Source: Liopterus haemorrhoidalis
Taxonomy: Eukaryota > Arthropoda > Insecta > Coleoptera > Dytiscidae
Direction of reading: 5' to 3'
Assembly: GCA_963971575.1 (NCBI GenBank)
Contig: OZ020612.1
Span: forward strand, 36,931,916-36,995,915
DNA: 64,000 nucleotides
Positions 31,678 to 43,216 of this stretch are shown here, one piece after another (the stretch's first letter is position 1; each line of letters opens with the position of its first letter). Made by a program: the position numbers and the translations under genes. The notes below the pieces were generated by a model. That model was not told where the DNA came from. It searched no databases and saw only the letters and a program-made list of their open reading frames with translations.

Positions 31678-32023
31678 CAGCGGTTCCCAAACTTTTCTGG
31701 CCGCGACCCGGTACGAGGTTTTAAAATTTTTCGCGACCCACCTTATGAAAAAATATTTATTTAGAAAACAAATTTTATTTTAAAGCAGTAGCTTTATAGT
31801 AATAAAGAGTATAGTATAGTAATAAAGAGTATAGTATAGTAATAAAGAATATAGTATAGTAATAAAGAGCACAAATACACATTATTCTAGTGATTAACTG
31901 AGGTAAAAAAAAATAATATGTACAAAAAAAATCTTTTTTGTGTTTTTACAATTTTTTTCGCGACCCAGTAAAATTTTTGTGCGACCCGGTGCCGGGTCGC
32001 GACCCACACTTTGGGAAACGCTG
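31678..32023. mobile_element. hAT MITE, copy B
   Basis: Same ends and interior as copy A at 23435-23772, with duplication AACTATCT (31670-31677, 32024-32031). It has an extra TAATAAAGAGTATAGTATAG unit in its internal array. Nested in the hAT at 31546-32541. Confidence 0.92.
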
Positions 32024-32117
32024 AACTATCTGATAGAATAATAGATGATAATTTAAGATTTAACATTTAATAGATATTATTTGGAATGAGGAAGATCTCA
32101 TTCCAGTTTTAAAAATT

Positions 32118-32411
32118 ATGTCAGATATACATCTCAAAGCCAGAGCAACAGATAACAAGTTTTGGGCTTGTTTATCTGAAGAAAAATATCCATGTTTGAA
32201 ACAAATAGCCCTTCAGTTAACAGCATTATTTGGGTCAACTTATTTGTGCGAGTCTGCGTTTTCCGAAATGAAAATAATTAAATCTAAATATCGTAATCGG
32301 CTCAGTGGCGAACATCTTAATTCATGCTTGCGTTTGGCACTTTGTAATTATGTGCCGTTTTATGAAAAATATGCAGATGACATGCAATGCCATTCATCAA
32401 CATCAAAATAA
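32118..32411 (+). pseudogene. hAT transposase C-terminal dimerisation domain
   Basis: A 97-residue open frame encodes FWACLSEEKYPCLKQIAL, then LFGSTYLCESAFSEMKIIKS and RNRLSGEHLNSCLRLAL. This is the hAT C-terminal dimerisation block of the GTF2IRD2/ZBED5/SCAND3-like lineage. The upstream RNase H-like catalytic region is missing, so this is a fragment left inside a deletion derivative. Confidence 0.85.
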
Positions 32412-32544
32412 CATTAGTTGTTGTATCTTTGCAATTAATAAATATAACCATTTACTTTGTATTTTATTTTTACCTAGTCGATCGCTTGCCGCCTAATGCT
32501 TTTATGGTCGATCGCCGATGGTTTAAGTCTGAGCGCCCCTGGCA

Positions 32545-32862
32545 TAGGGTGACCAGATTTCAGTGAAGGGAAACCGGGACACAGGAAAAAAAAGACGTTC
32601 CTCACCTCCCAGATCCAAGTGAAGAGCAAAAAAAAAGGTCCTCACGTCCCAAATCCAAGTGAAGAGCAAAAAAAAGGTCCTCACCTCCCAAATCCAAGTG
32701 AAGAGCAAAAAAAAAGGATCTCACCTCTCACATTGACTAGTCGTAATATTTCTTTTCTGACAAATGCATAATTATGTAAAAACCGGGACAATCGACGGTC
32801 CCGAAAACATTTTTCGGGACACCGGGACAATCTACATAAAACCGGGACGGATGGTCATCCTA
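32545..32862. mobile_element. hAT MITE (TAGGGTGACC ends) with ~37-bp minisatellite
   Basis: The left end TAGGGTGACCAGATTT and right end GGATGGTCATCCTA are near-inverted, and ACCGGGACA motifs repeat near both ends. Between them are about four copies of a ~37-bp unit with CCAAGTGAAGAGCAAAAAAA and GGTCCTCACCTCC. The hAT at 31546 sits at its left tip and duplicated GCATAGGG. Confidence 0.65.
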
Positions 32863-32870
32863 TTTATGCC

Positions 32871-33394
32871 TAAACCTGTAAAAATATATAATTCGGGGAA
32901 TCCCACGAGCGAATCGGCGCTGAATTCGAGTTTTTTTTTTTTTTAAGCAAGCGTTAGTATTTAGCACTTCATATTGCCTTTGTTTACCTTGTTCAGTGAA
33001 GAATATTTAGTTACTGATTCCTGAATAAATGTGTTGTTTAGTTTTGAAAACTTATTGAATGGATTATAATTTATTGTTCTGCTTTAATGACAATATACAA
33101 TTTTTTAGTATTATTTTAATTGTTAGTTCTGTTTAAGAGTTTAAGTGACTTTGTGTAATTTGTGACTATTATTTTATTAAATTACTTGTGTACAGCATAT
33201 TTTTGGATTCTTCGACGCATAATTTTAAAAGTAAGTTGTTTGTTTATAAATTGTTATGTTGGAACTTGCAATATGCGAGTATAAGGAATAATATTTAAAT
33301 TAATTATATAACAACAAAAAAAAAAAATAATTAAAAAAATGTTTTTTTTTAATTTTTAAAAGTACGTAATAAATTCAAAATAGGTTTAAAAGAA
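32871..33394. other. AT-rich spacer, possible non-coding 5' exon
   Basis: No coding. A donor-like AAAAG|TAAGT lies near 33229-33235. Together with the acceptor-like TTTTTATTGTAG ending at 40412 just before the ATG at 40424, it could mark an intron of the hAT gene that follows. This is speculative. Confidence 0.25.
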
Positions 33395-36300
33395 TATACC
33401 GGGTGTTGAATTTAAAAGTGAATATAGGCCAATAACATGTAAAAACTCAATTTCCTTCATAATTTCGCGCTCGAGTAACCGATCTAAAAATTACTTAACC
33501 CATGTTAAACAGCGTCATTTTCTGCATTAGAATCATACCTTGCAGTTATATTTCATTTAATTACTTATTATAAAAAAGTTAATAATAATATTCGTTTCAT
33601 TATTAATTTTTTACTAATTTATTACCGACCACCTCATATGTAAGGGAGGTATTATGATCACCTATTTCGACATGTCGAGATTTTGATGGATGTCCACGAA
33701 TTGAGGTCCTTACATCACGTTTTGACTATTTTTAGCATGATGTCTGTCTGTCGGTCTGTCCGTGGAGACGTGTAGGGCGAATTTGGCTGAACGGATTTGA
33801 ATGAAAATTCATATGTAAGCTTTTGTAATCAATATCTCCATTTGTTCAACTTTTGGTAAAAATCGGTCGACCGAAAGTGGATGTTTACTCGTGTCATTTT
33901 TTAGTTTTTTGCTGTTGCTACCCGTGATTTGTAAGTAAAATATTAAATTCAAAAATCGCGCTATATTTAGGCTATTAAATACAAATTTTTAATTTGACAT
34001 ACAATATAAAATTACCTTTTTTATAATAAATAATTAAATTAAATTTAACTGCATTAAGTATTTTTTTAAATCAGTTACTGGAGCGCGAACTTATTAAGCG
34101 AATTGTGTTTTTACCTGTTATTGGTCTATAGTCTACTAGCTGAGTACCCGTGCTTCGCTACGGTATATTGACGGTCTGCCATCATCGTGCAATTATTATA
34201 AGTCATGGTTCTCTATAGATCACATTGCTTAGTCTCTCGTCAAGTGTAGATTCATCCCGTTGGAGGCTCATTAGTGTAAAATTTTCAGTTAGTTTTTAAA
34301 CATGTGCACGGGTAATCTTTATAAGCAAAAACCTAGTCGATATCTCATCTCTCCTAAGAGATATATAGGAATCCGTGAAATAACATTTTATTCCTTTTCA
34401 CCCAATAGGGGTCGAAAAGTTCTTTCTTAGTGGGTTCTTACGTCATATCGAGAAATGTACTCTTGGAATTTCTTATTTCTAATAAAAAATACTAATTTAC
34501 CCTTTAGGAATGAAATTTAAAAAACTGTCAGAATACTATCGAAAGATTTTAAAAACTCACCTATATGCCAGAAAGGAATGTTATAACTCAAGAAGCACCG
34601 GAGATATAAAGGGTTCGATGCTTACGTTATGGAAGGAATATGTTCCCGGAATTCCATGTATCTAATCAAAAATATATCAATTTACCCCTTTATAGGTAAA
34701 AAAAAAGGTCTAAAAGAAAAAAATTATGTGCCAAAAAGGAATTTTATAACTAAACAAACCAAGAAGTTAAGAAAGAATATATAACTCGCCCTGATTTAAT
34801 GTAGATTCGCCCCCGTTAAGTGCTGCTTGCAGCAAAATTCTAAATTAAATTTTTTACGGGTAACCATAGTAAGTAAAAAACAAGTCGTTATTTCATCAAG
34901 AGATATTGAGAAATCCGTTTTCACCCCCTAGGGGTTGAATTTCGAGAAATCTCTTCTTAGTGGTTGCCTACGTCATGGAAGAAATATAGTTCCCGAATTT
35001 CAATTATTTACTAAAAAATACCAATGTACCAATGTAATGTAGGGTAATGTAAGAATAGAAATTTAAGGGTGAAATATAAAAAAACGGTTAAAATGAAATG
35101 AACTTGAAACTAATGATATTAAAAAGACACCTAAATACGAAAAAGTACTACATAGTTATTGTACAACAAAGACGGAAGATACAAAGTGTTCTATAATTCA
35201 CCCGGAATCTAGAATCGCCCCTTTATGTTGATGATTAGAACACTGTAAGCAAAAATTAAATCAATATATCATTGGACCGAAGAGATAATGAAGAATCCGA
35301 GGAAAAACATTTTATCACTTTCCATCTCGTAGGGGTCGAATTTCGAAAAATTCCATATAAGCGGGTGCTTGCGACATGGAGGGAATATATTTCCTGAATT
35401 TCATATCTCTATGTCAAGGGACGTTCTTTCGAACAAATAATACCAATTTGCCCCTTTAGGGATGAATTATGTACCAAAATGGAATGTTATAACTCAGGAA
35501 ATAAAAAGGTTTCTATAATTCACCCCAAATGTAGATTCACCGCTTTAGGGGTTGATTAGGGCAAAATCCTGAATTACTGTATCAAAAATTTGTATGGGTA
35601 ACCTTTGTAATCAAAAACCAAGTCAATATTTTATTGGTCCTAAAGTATATTAAGGAATTCTTCAAATCACATTTTACCCCTTTCGAAAGCTGTCCTAGTG
35701 GGTGCTTACATCACGGAAGGAATATACTTCCCGAATTTCATGTCTCTATATCTAACGGAAGTTCTATCGAATAAAAATACCCATTTACCCCTTTAGAGGT
35801 GAAATTTTAGAAAACAGTCAAATTTATTTCGAGATATTTGAAAAAGACACCGGTGTGCCAAAAAGGAATGTTATAACTCAATAAACATAGGAAATACGAC
35901 GGGTTTTATAATTCACCCCAATTATAGATCTACCCCTTTAGGAGTTGATTACGAAAGAATGCTGAAATAAATTTTTCGGCATTTGTATGGGTAATCTTCA
36001 GCAAAAGCCAAGTCGATATCTTATTGGTCCTAAGAGATATTAAGGAATCCTTGATATCACATTTCACCCCTTAGGGGTTGAATTTCGAAAAATCCCGTCT
36101 TAATGGGTGCTTACCTCATGGAGAGAATAAACTTTGCGAATATCATGTATCTATGTTCAAGGGATGTTCTATCAAATAAAAAATACCCATATACCTTTTT
36201 AGGAGTGAAATTTTGAAAAACTGTAAAAAAAAAAATCGAGATATTTTAAAAAGACATCTATATGCCAAACAGGAATTTTATTACTCAACGAACAGAGGAA

Positions 36301-37028
36301 ATATGACGGGTTCTTCAATTCTCCCTGATTGTAGATTCACCTTTTTAGGGGATGATTAGGACAAAATCCTGAAATAAGTACTTCAACATTTATATGGATA
36401 ACCTTTATAAGCAAAAACTAAAGCGATATATTATTGGACAATGTTATAACACAACACACACAGGAAATACGACGGGTTCTAAAATTCACCCCGATTGTAG
36501 ATTCACTCTTTTAGGGGTTGATTAGTACAAAATCCTGAAAAATAAGTTTTTCAACATTTATATGGGTAGTCTTTGTAAGCAAAAGCAAGGCGATATATTA
36601 ATGACCTAAAAGATATTGAGGAATCCGTGTAAACACATTTCACCCCTAAGAGGTCGAATTTCGAAAAATCATTTCTTAGGGGGTGCTTAAGTCATAAAAG
36701 GGATATACTCCCCGAATTTTATGTTTTTTTGTCTAGACGACATTCTATCAAATAAAAAATACTAATTTACCCCTTTAGGGGAGAAATTTAAAAAAACGGT
36801 CAAAAAACTTTCTAAATATTTTAAAAAGACACCTGTATGCCAAAAAGGAATGTTAGAAGACAATAAACACAGAAAATCCGAAGGGTTCTATAATTCACCC
36901 TAGTTGTAGATTCACCGCTTTAGAGGTCGATTAGGACAAAATTCAGTAATTAGTTTTTTAATATATACATGAGTAATCATTGTAAGCAAAACCCAAAGCG
37001 ATATCTAATTGGACCTAAGAGATATTTA

Positions 37029-39177
37029 GTACAGGAAATGAAGCTCAAAAAATGACAAAACCTCGCAATTTTTTCGTCCAGCATCGATTTGGATAAAAAT
37101 TTGGAATTAGGCTCATTTCACCCTCTAGTTCATTTTCTACATTGTGCCGTTGTACGCTTTTTGTTTTTTAAGGGTGAAAACTACCCCTAATTGTAAAAAA
37201 TTATAAAATAACATTTTAAACCTTAATATGGGTAAAATTTGGTTTGGATTAGCTAAATATGGATCATTTTATGCTTTAGAATACAATTTTATAATGTTTC
37301 AACCCTTAAAAATCAACCCTTGTTGGAGCTTAATGTAAAAAAAAGTATTTATCTTAAAAAATGATTTCGTCTTGCATCGATTTGCACCAAAATTTGAAAT
37401 TAGGTTCGTCTCACCCTCTACTTCAAATTTTATATCATGCTCATTGGCACTGTTTTTTTTGTTAAGGGTGAAAACTACCCCTAATTGTCAAAAATTATAA
37501 AATAACGTTGTAAACCTTAAGATGGGTAAAATTTGGTTTGGATTAGTTGAATAATGAATGTTTCATGCTTTGGATTACAATTTCTTATGTTTCAACCCTT
37601 AAAAACCCACCCTTGTTAGAGCTTGATATAAAAAAAATTATTTATCCTAAAAAAATTATTTCGTCTTTCATCGATTTGCATAAAAATTTGGGATTAGGCT
37701 CATCTCACCCTCTACTTCAAATTTTATATCATGCTCATGGGCACTGTTTATTTTTAGAAGTAAAAACTACGCCTTATTGTCAAAAATTATAAAATAACAT
37801 TGCAAAACCTTAATATGGGTAAAATTTTGTTTGAATTGGTAAACTAATGATTGTTTCATGCTTTAGGATATGATATCATAATATTTCAACCCTTAAAAAC
37901 CACCCTTAATAACATTGCAATTTTTATAAAGTACTTCAATAGATCTACATAGAAAAAAAAAAGTAGTTACATAAAAAAAAATTATTAATCTTAAATTACA
38001 CTGCATATTCACATACATTTAAGCATACATAGCTCCATCATTTTTAGTGATAGAAAGTTTTTTCAAAAACAGTTTTGTAGAACTTTTCAAGAGCTATAAG
38101 ACTATGTAAATTAAATTCCTTAAGATCCCTTAGTTTTTAAATGGGGTGAGTTTGAAGGGCTCGAATAAGGTGGTGTTCGCTTGTAAATAGAGGTTTTAAA
38201 CGGCTATATCTCGCCAAATATTCACTGTACAGAAAATAATTGCGCAGGGAAATTTAAGTCATTAAAAAATCTACAATTTAGTGCTCTATCATTTTTTTCG
38301 TATCTAAAGTAATTTCGGAGATATTTTGAAGAAAAGGGTGAAAAATACGAAATCGCAAAAAATCGTTTTTTCTTTAAACTCCAATTTTTCTAAAATTAGG
38401 CATTTTAAATTGGTCAAACTTCTTGGGTGTACTGAAAATACATATATAAAGAGAACCATAGAAGGGTGAGGATCAATTTTAATTAAGGGGGTAAATAGGG
38501 GGTTGTTTTCACTGATTTTTTCGTAGAAAAAAGTAGGTACCGACCTTATTTTGATCATAAGTCGCTTAATTTTTATGCTAGGGACTTTTTTTTTTTTTTT
38601 TGAAAGGTCTAATCAAATACTTTAAAAAAGATTCAATGAGTTTTCCTCGAAAAATGCAAATTTTTCCTGTTATTTGACTTTGAATCTTTCAAATTATGCA
38701 TTTGGCGAAAAAAAGTTAACCATTAACATGCCGTATCTCGGTTCGTATTGGTCGTAGAAAAATAATAAAAAAAAGAATTTTGTTTATTTTTTTAAAAGCT
38801 TCAATTTTGATTTCTACAGTTTTTTTGATAAAATGCATATTTTTCGAGTTATTCGCAAAAAACTTTTTAAAAACATCGATTTTTTCGTCGAAAAACTGTT
38901 ACTTTCAACCGTGAATAACTCAAAAAATATTAGTTTTACGAAGAAAACGTAAAGAACATTTTTTTCTTAGAATTACTTTTCCCATCGATTCCTATAGTTA
39001 AAATGTAGTAAAAAATTTCCACCCCCGAGATGGGGTGGCAACCACCCCCAAGGTTTTAGCGTACACCGGCATGATGTAGAAAATGATCCTTGGGCTATTC
39101 CCTACCTTCTGTGAAAATTTCACGTAATTCCATGCTGGACGAAAAAATTGCGAGCCAAAATGCTTCATTTCCTGTAC
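37029..39177. mobile_element. TA-flanked 2.1-kb element inside the Helitron
   Basis: Ends GTACAGGAAATGAAGC and GCTTCATTTCCTGTAC are inverted repeats; further in, CGCAATTTTTTCGTCCAGCAT pairs with ATGCTGGACGAAAAAATTGCG. TA flanks at 37027-37028 and 39178-39179. The Helitron sequence is continuous across the insertion (compare 37000-37026 plus 39180 onward with 40140-40200). No transposase; AT-rich, with a ~293-bp tandem array. Confidence 0.85.
37082..37930. repeat. ~293-bp tandem array, about 3 units
   Basis: CATCGATTTG occurs at 37082, 37375 and 37669, with the same following order each time: TTAGGCTCAT/TTCG, CACCCTCTA, GAAAACTACCCCTAATTGT, TATGGGTAAAATTTGG, TTTCAACCCTTAAAAA. Spacing is 293-294 bp. 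Short open frames in it are accidental. Confidence 0.85.
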
Positions 39178-41384
39178 TAATTAAAGAAATCGTGAAGCCA
39201 CATTTTACCCTTTTTAACCCCCTTTTCACCCACTTAGAGGATGAGTTTCGAAAAATCCGTTCTTAGTGGGTGCTTACGTCATGGAGGGAATATACTTGCC
39301 GATTTTCATGATTCTAAGTCCAGTGGTTTGGGCTGGACGTTGATTATGAGTAAGTAGCTAAGTTACGATTTTATATATATAGATTAGGGGTGAATTTTAA
39401 AATAAAATCCTGAAATAAGTTTTTCAACATTTATCGGTAATCTGTGTAAGTAAAAACCAAGACGATATCTTATTGGTCTGTAGAGATATTTAGGAATCCT
39501 TAAAATTACATTTCACCCCTTAGGGGTTGAATTTCGAAAAATCCCGTCTTAGTGTATGCTTACCTCATGGAGGGAATATACTTTGCGAATATAATGTATC
39601 TATGTCCAAGGGATGTTCTATTAAATAAAAAATATCCTTTTACCCCTTTAGGATGATTAGGACAAAATCTTGAAATAGGTTTTTTAACATTTATATGGAT
39701 AATCTTTATAAGCAAAAACCAAGGCGATATATTATTGACCTAAAAGAAATTGAGGAATCCGTGTAAACACATTTCACCCCTTGTCACCCCTGAGAGGTCG
39801 AATTTCGAAAAATCATTTCTTAGGGAGTTCTTAAGTCATAAAAGGGATATACTCCCCGAATTTTATGTTCCTTTGTCTAGACGAAATTCTATCGAATAAA
39901 AAATACCAATTTACCCATTTAGGGGTGAAAATTAAAAAAACGGTCAAAACACTTTCTAAATATTTTAAAAAGGCACCTATATGCTAAAAAGGAATTGTAT
40001 AACACAATAAACACAGAAGATGCGAAGGGTTCTATAATTCACCCTGATTGTAGATTCACCCCTTTAGTGATCGATTAGAACAAAATCCTGAAATAAGTTT
40101 TTTAATATTTACATGAGTAATCATTGTGAGCAAAAACCAAGTCGATATCTTATTGGACCTAAGAAATATTAAGAAAACCGTGAAGCCACATTTTACCCCT
40201 TTTAACCCTGTTTTCACCCACTTAGAGGAAGAGTTTCGAAAAATCCGTTCTTAGTGGGTGCTTACGTCATGGAGGGAATATACTCGCCAAATTTCATGAT
40301 TGTAGGTTCAGTGGTTTGGGCTGGGCGTTGATTATGAGTAGGTAGCTTAGTTACGATTTTATATATATAGATGATCACTTTCAAATTCAACACTCGGTAT
40401 ATTTTTATTGTAGGTAGTTAGAAATGTCTAAAAAACTAAGTGGTGCTCAGTTTAGACAAAGAAGAATAGGAAAGCAAGAAGCAGAAAAGGATGTTTTAAG
40501 GAAAGTTGTTAAAATAACAACACTTATGAAAACGATCGATTCAGATAATCCACCCGGTTGTAGTTCTTATGAAAACAAACCACAAGCTCAAGACAATAAT
40601 TCTCAAGACAAAACGTATGCAGATATTATGAATAATTCTACTCCTGAAACAAATCAAACAGAAACTGAAGTTCTTCCACAACACATTAATAAAGAAATAG
40701 ACTCGTCTGACAAAGAACATTTTTCACAAACTCTTACTACTAAAAAAACGTAAAGTTATTAGTCTTGGTCCCTATCAACCAAAGGGGCCTTTCCCAAAAG
40801 ATTTAGCTGGTCGCAATAAAAACAGCGGCTTCAACGAGAAGTATTATTATAAATATAACGGACATATAAAAATTAAAAGACAATGGTTGTTTTATTCAAC
40901 AAAAAAAAATATTTGTTACTGTCAACCGTGATAGCTTTTTGATACGTCAAACTGCGATTTAACTTTCGTAACAGGAACATATAACTGGGCGCATTTAACA
41001 AGAAATCTTGAAAAACACGAAGAATCAAATCAACATGGCATTTTATGCTTTACGTTTCTCGCTATGATGATGTTTTAGCACATCTATTAAAGAAACCCAA
41101 GGCAGTACCAATTACTTGAGTCCGGATATACAAAATGAATTAATTAATTTGATTGCACATGAAATTAGTGCCTAAATTAAAAGTGAAATAGAAGAGGCCG
41201 CTTTCATTACAATAATAACAGATGCAACGCAAGATATATCAAAAATCGACCAGTTAAGTACTGTATTCCGTTATGTTTTAATAAAAAAATCAGCTGTGGC
41301 CACCACAGGACCGACCGCCATCATAAAGTACTTAAATAAATTACATTCTAGCAGCAGAGTAGAAATAACTTGACCTAATATTTT

Positions 41385-41783
41385 CTAACAGAGATATTAT
41401 TAATCATAACCATGGAAACGTTACATACAAATATGAAAAAATTGAGACTGGGAAAAAATTTCGAAAAATTTTACAGAAATTATTCAAAATTTTTCGTTTT
41501 ATCAAAAAACGTCTCAAATAAAAGTTATTAGTTATTGCTTTTATAGCAACTTTTGCTTAATAAATTTTTTCGAGATATTTTTCTGTTGTGAAATATTCGC
41601 AAAAATCTTAAAATCGACACGAGTAAACTCCCATTTTTAGTCAACCGATTTTTACCAAAAGTTGATCAACTCGTGCCATTGATAGCAGAAGCTCAAATAT
41701 GAAGTTTCATAAAAATCCTTTCAGCCGAATTTGCTCTGCACGTGTACACAGACAGACGGACAGACAGACAGACAGACAGACGG

Positions 41784-41825
<42 letters not shown>

Positions 41826-41955
41826 CGACAGACATCATGCTAAAAATAGTCAAAACGTTATGTAGGGACCTCAATTCGTGGAGATCCATCGAAATCTCGA
41901 AACGTCAAAATTGGTATGATCACAATACCTCCCTTATATATGTTGGCGGTCAGTA
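41385..41955. repeat. inserted repeat with (GACA)n microsatellite
   Basis: The segment separates two blocks of the hAT reading region. It ends with a sequence (TCGTGGAGATCCATCGAAAT, then GATCACAATACCTCCCTTAT) that is the reverse complement of 33620-33740, so both belong to one family. (GACA)n with occasional GGACA lies at 41749-41834; the open frames through it on both strands are artefacts. Confidence 0.6.
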
Positions 41956-42908
41956 AAAAGATGATAATGAGAAACCAATCGGGCTACAAATAAAGGAAAC
42001 GTTTTGTGGATTTACTCATGTTACTGATCAAACATCACAAGGATTAGAAAGAAAAGTTTTTAAAATTATTGAAAATTTCATCGATCTATCAAAATTGCGT
42101 GGTCTAGGAGACGACGGGGCGGCGAATATGAGTGGTGTCTACTCAGGGCTACAAGCAAAAATTAGACAACGAAACCCCGTTGCCAGATTTGTGCACTGCT
42201 GCTCTCATAATTTGAATTTAGTGATCAACGACAGTGTCACCAATGTACAGGAAGTCAGACAATTTTATGAACATAAAAAAACTTTTTTTTCAGTTTTGTT
42301 AGGCGTTGGGCAATTTTAATGGAAACGAATCAAACCAACTAAGCAAAAACATTGAAAAGAGTTTGTCCAACACGATGGTATTCCCGTATTCAGGCCCTTG
42401 ATGCACTACGTTCTCGTTACTTTGATGTTATTAAAATATTGGCATATTTATCATTAAATGGAAAAAATAATGATGAGCAACGTGAAGCTAAAAACTTTAT
42501 TTTTGAATTTTTAATTAATTATTTTGAACAATTTTCAACAATTATTTTGATAATAGTACAATGTGATATACTCGAACCTATTAATACAGTCTCGAAAATG
42601 CTGCAAGGTGCTCATGAAGATATAGAGAAGGCCGTTGAGATGCTTTCGTCACTCCTAACCCAATTCCAGAATTTAAAGAATAATTGGGAGTTTGTTAAAA
42701 ACGATGCCCTTAAGTTCAGCTTCATGGAATATTGAACCTTCCTTTCCCAAAAAAAGATTGCGTCGTGTGAAAAAAATCTTTGATGAATTACAAGTAGATA
42801 AGTAGATGAGCATTGAAAACAATGAACAATGTTTCAAAGTCGGGGTGTTTTATAAAGTAATGGATTTAATAATTAATCAATGAAGTATTAGATTTGAATC
42901 CGATCGAC

Positions 42909-43180
42909 CAGAGCCGCAGTAAGGAAAACTTGCGCTAGGGACAAAACTGGCACCCTTGGCAAATACATGTATGTAATAAGCAAAAACAAGATTCTCACCT
43001 CCCAAAATCTAGATGATGAGCAAAAACACAAAAGGTTCTCACCTCCCAAATTCCAAGTGAAGAGCAAAAAAAAGGTCCTTTCGCAATGTGGCGCGCCTTA
43101 GTCAAGCTCATCGATGCCCTTTTCCTTAGTGCGCTGGGGGCCGTCGCCCCCTCCGCCCCCCTACCCTTACTGCGGCTTTG
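42909..43180. mobile_element. hAT MITE with minisatellite, intact duplication
   Basis: Ends CAGAGCCGCAGTAAGG and CCTTACTGCGGCTTTG are inverted repeats, flanked by CGATCGAC (42901-42908, 43181-43188). It contains two or three copies of the CCAAGTGAAGAGCAAAAAAA unit. It lies within the hAT pseudogene: ESDR before it and QLCTLFKRF after it read on in one frame. Confidence 0.9.
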
Positions 43181-43216
43181 CGATCGACAATTATGTACAC
43201 TTTTTAAGCGCTTTTA

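Larger units (their letters stand above)
31546..32541 (+). mobile_element. hAT element, 996 bp, intact duplication
   Basis: Ends CAGGGGCGCTCAAAC and the complement AGTCTGAGCGCCCCTG, with GATCG-rich subterminal repeats on both sides (CGATCGCGATCGACTGG and GTCGATCGCCGATGG). The 8-bp duplication GCATAGGG is at 31538-31545 and 32542-32549. It contains a transposase C-terminus (32118-32411) and MITE copy B. It has landed in the first bases of the MITE at 32545-32862. Confidence 0.92.
34136..40371 (-). mobile_element. non-autonomous Helitron with tandem ~400-bp units, two 5' ends
   Basis: On the minus strand it starts TCTATATATATAAAATCG (40371) and ends in hairpin CCGTAGCGAAGCACGG, 8 nt, then CTAG (34136). 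Host A precedes and T follows, as Helitrons require. A second TCTATATATATAAAATCG start is at 39383. The interior is a degenerate array of ~400-bp units, each with about three palindromes of CCCCTTTAGGGG type. No Rep or helicase is encoded, so it depends on a partner. It is interrupted at 37029-39177 by another element. Confidence 0.88.
33397..40399. mobile_element. TA-flanked MITE split by a Helitron
   Basis: The left end TACCGGGTGTTGAATTTAAA continues over ~110 bp (CCAATAACATGTAAAAACTC, then TTCGCGCTCGAGTAACCGAT). The mirrored sequence occurs at about 34045-34130 and is completed only after the Helitron, at 40372-40399 (CACTTTCAAATTCAACACTC). TA flanks are at 33395-33396 and 40400-40401. The Helitron therefore sits inside the right inverted repeat. 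The interior carries a GTCTGTCTGTCGGTCTGTCC stretch also found, inverted, at 41640-41955. Confidence 0.85.
40424..43205 (+). pseudogene. hAT transposase, ZMYM1-like, interrupted twice
   Basis: It opens with MSKKLSGAQFRQRR, the basic start usual for ZMYM1-like hAT proteins. A TTF-type zinc-binding region follows (GPYQPKGPFPKDLAGR, then WLFYS). After many stops the catalytic region reappears: GFTHVTDQTSQGLERK, LGDDGAANMSGVYSGLQAKI, ARFVHCCSHNLNLVIND, then RVCPTRWYSRIQALDALRSR. The frame closes near 42735 and decays towards QLCTLFKRF at 43205. The insertions are at 41385-41955 and 42909-43180. A splice acceptor-like TTGTAG precedes the ATG. It cannot make a functional enzyme. Confidence 0.78.

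Noticed and set aside
37547..37792. 81-residue ORF
   Set aside because: It lies across the ~293-bp tandem repeat of a non-coding element, and neighbouring units do not keep the frame.
41699..41956. RTDRQTD-repeat protein and its reverse-strand LSVCLSVC counterpart
   Set aside because: Both are translations of a (GACA)n microsatellite.
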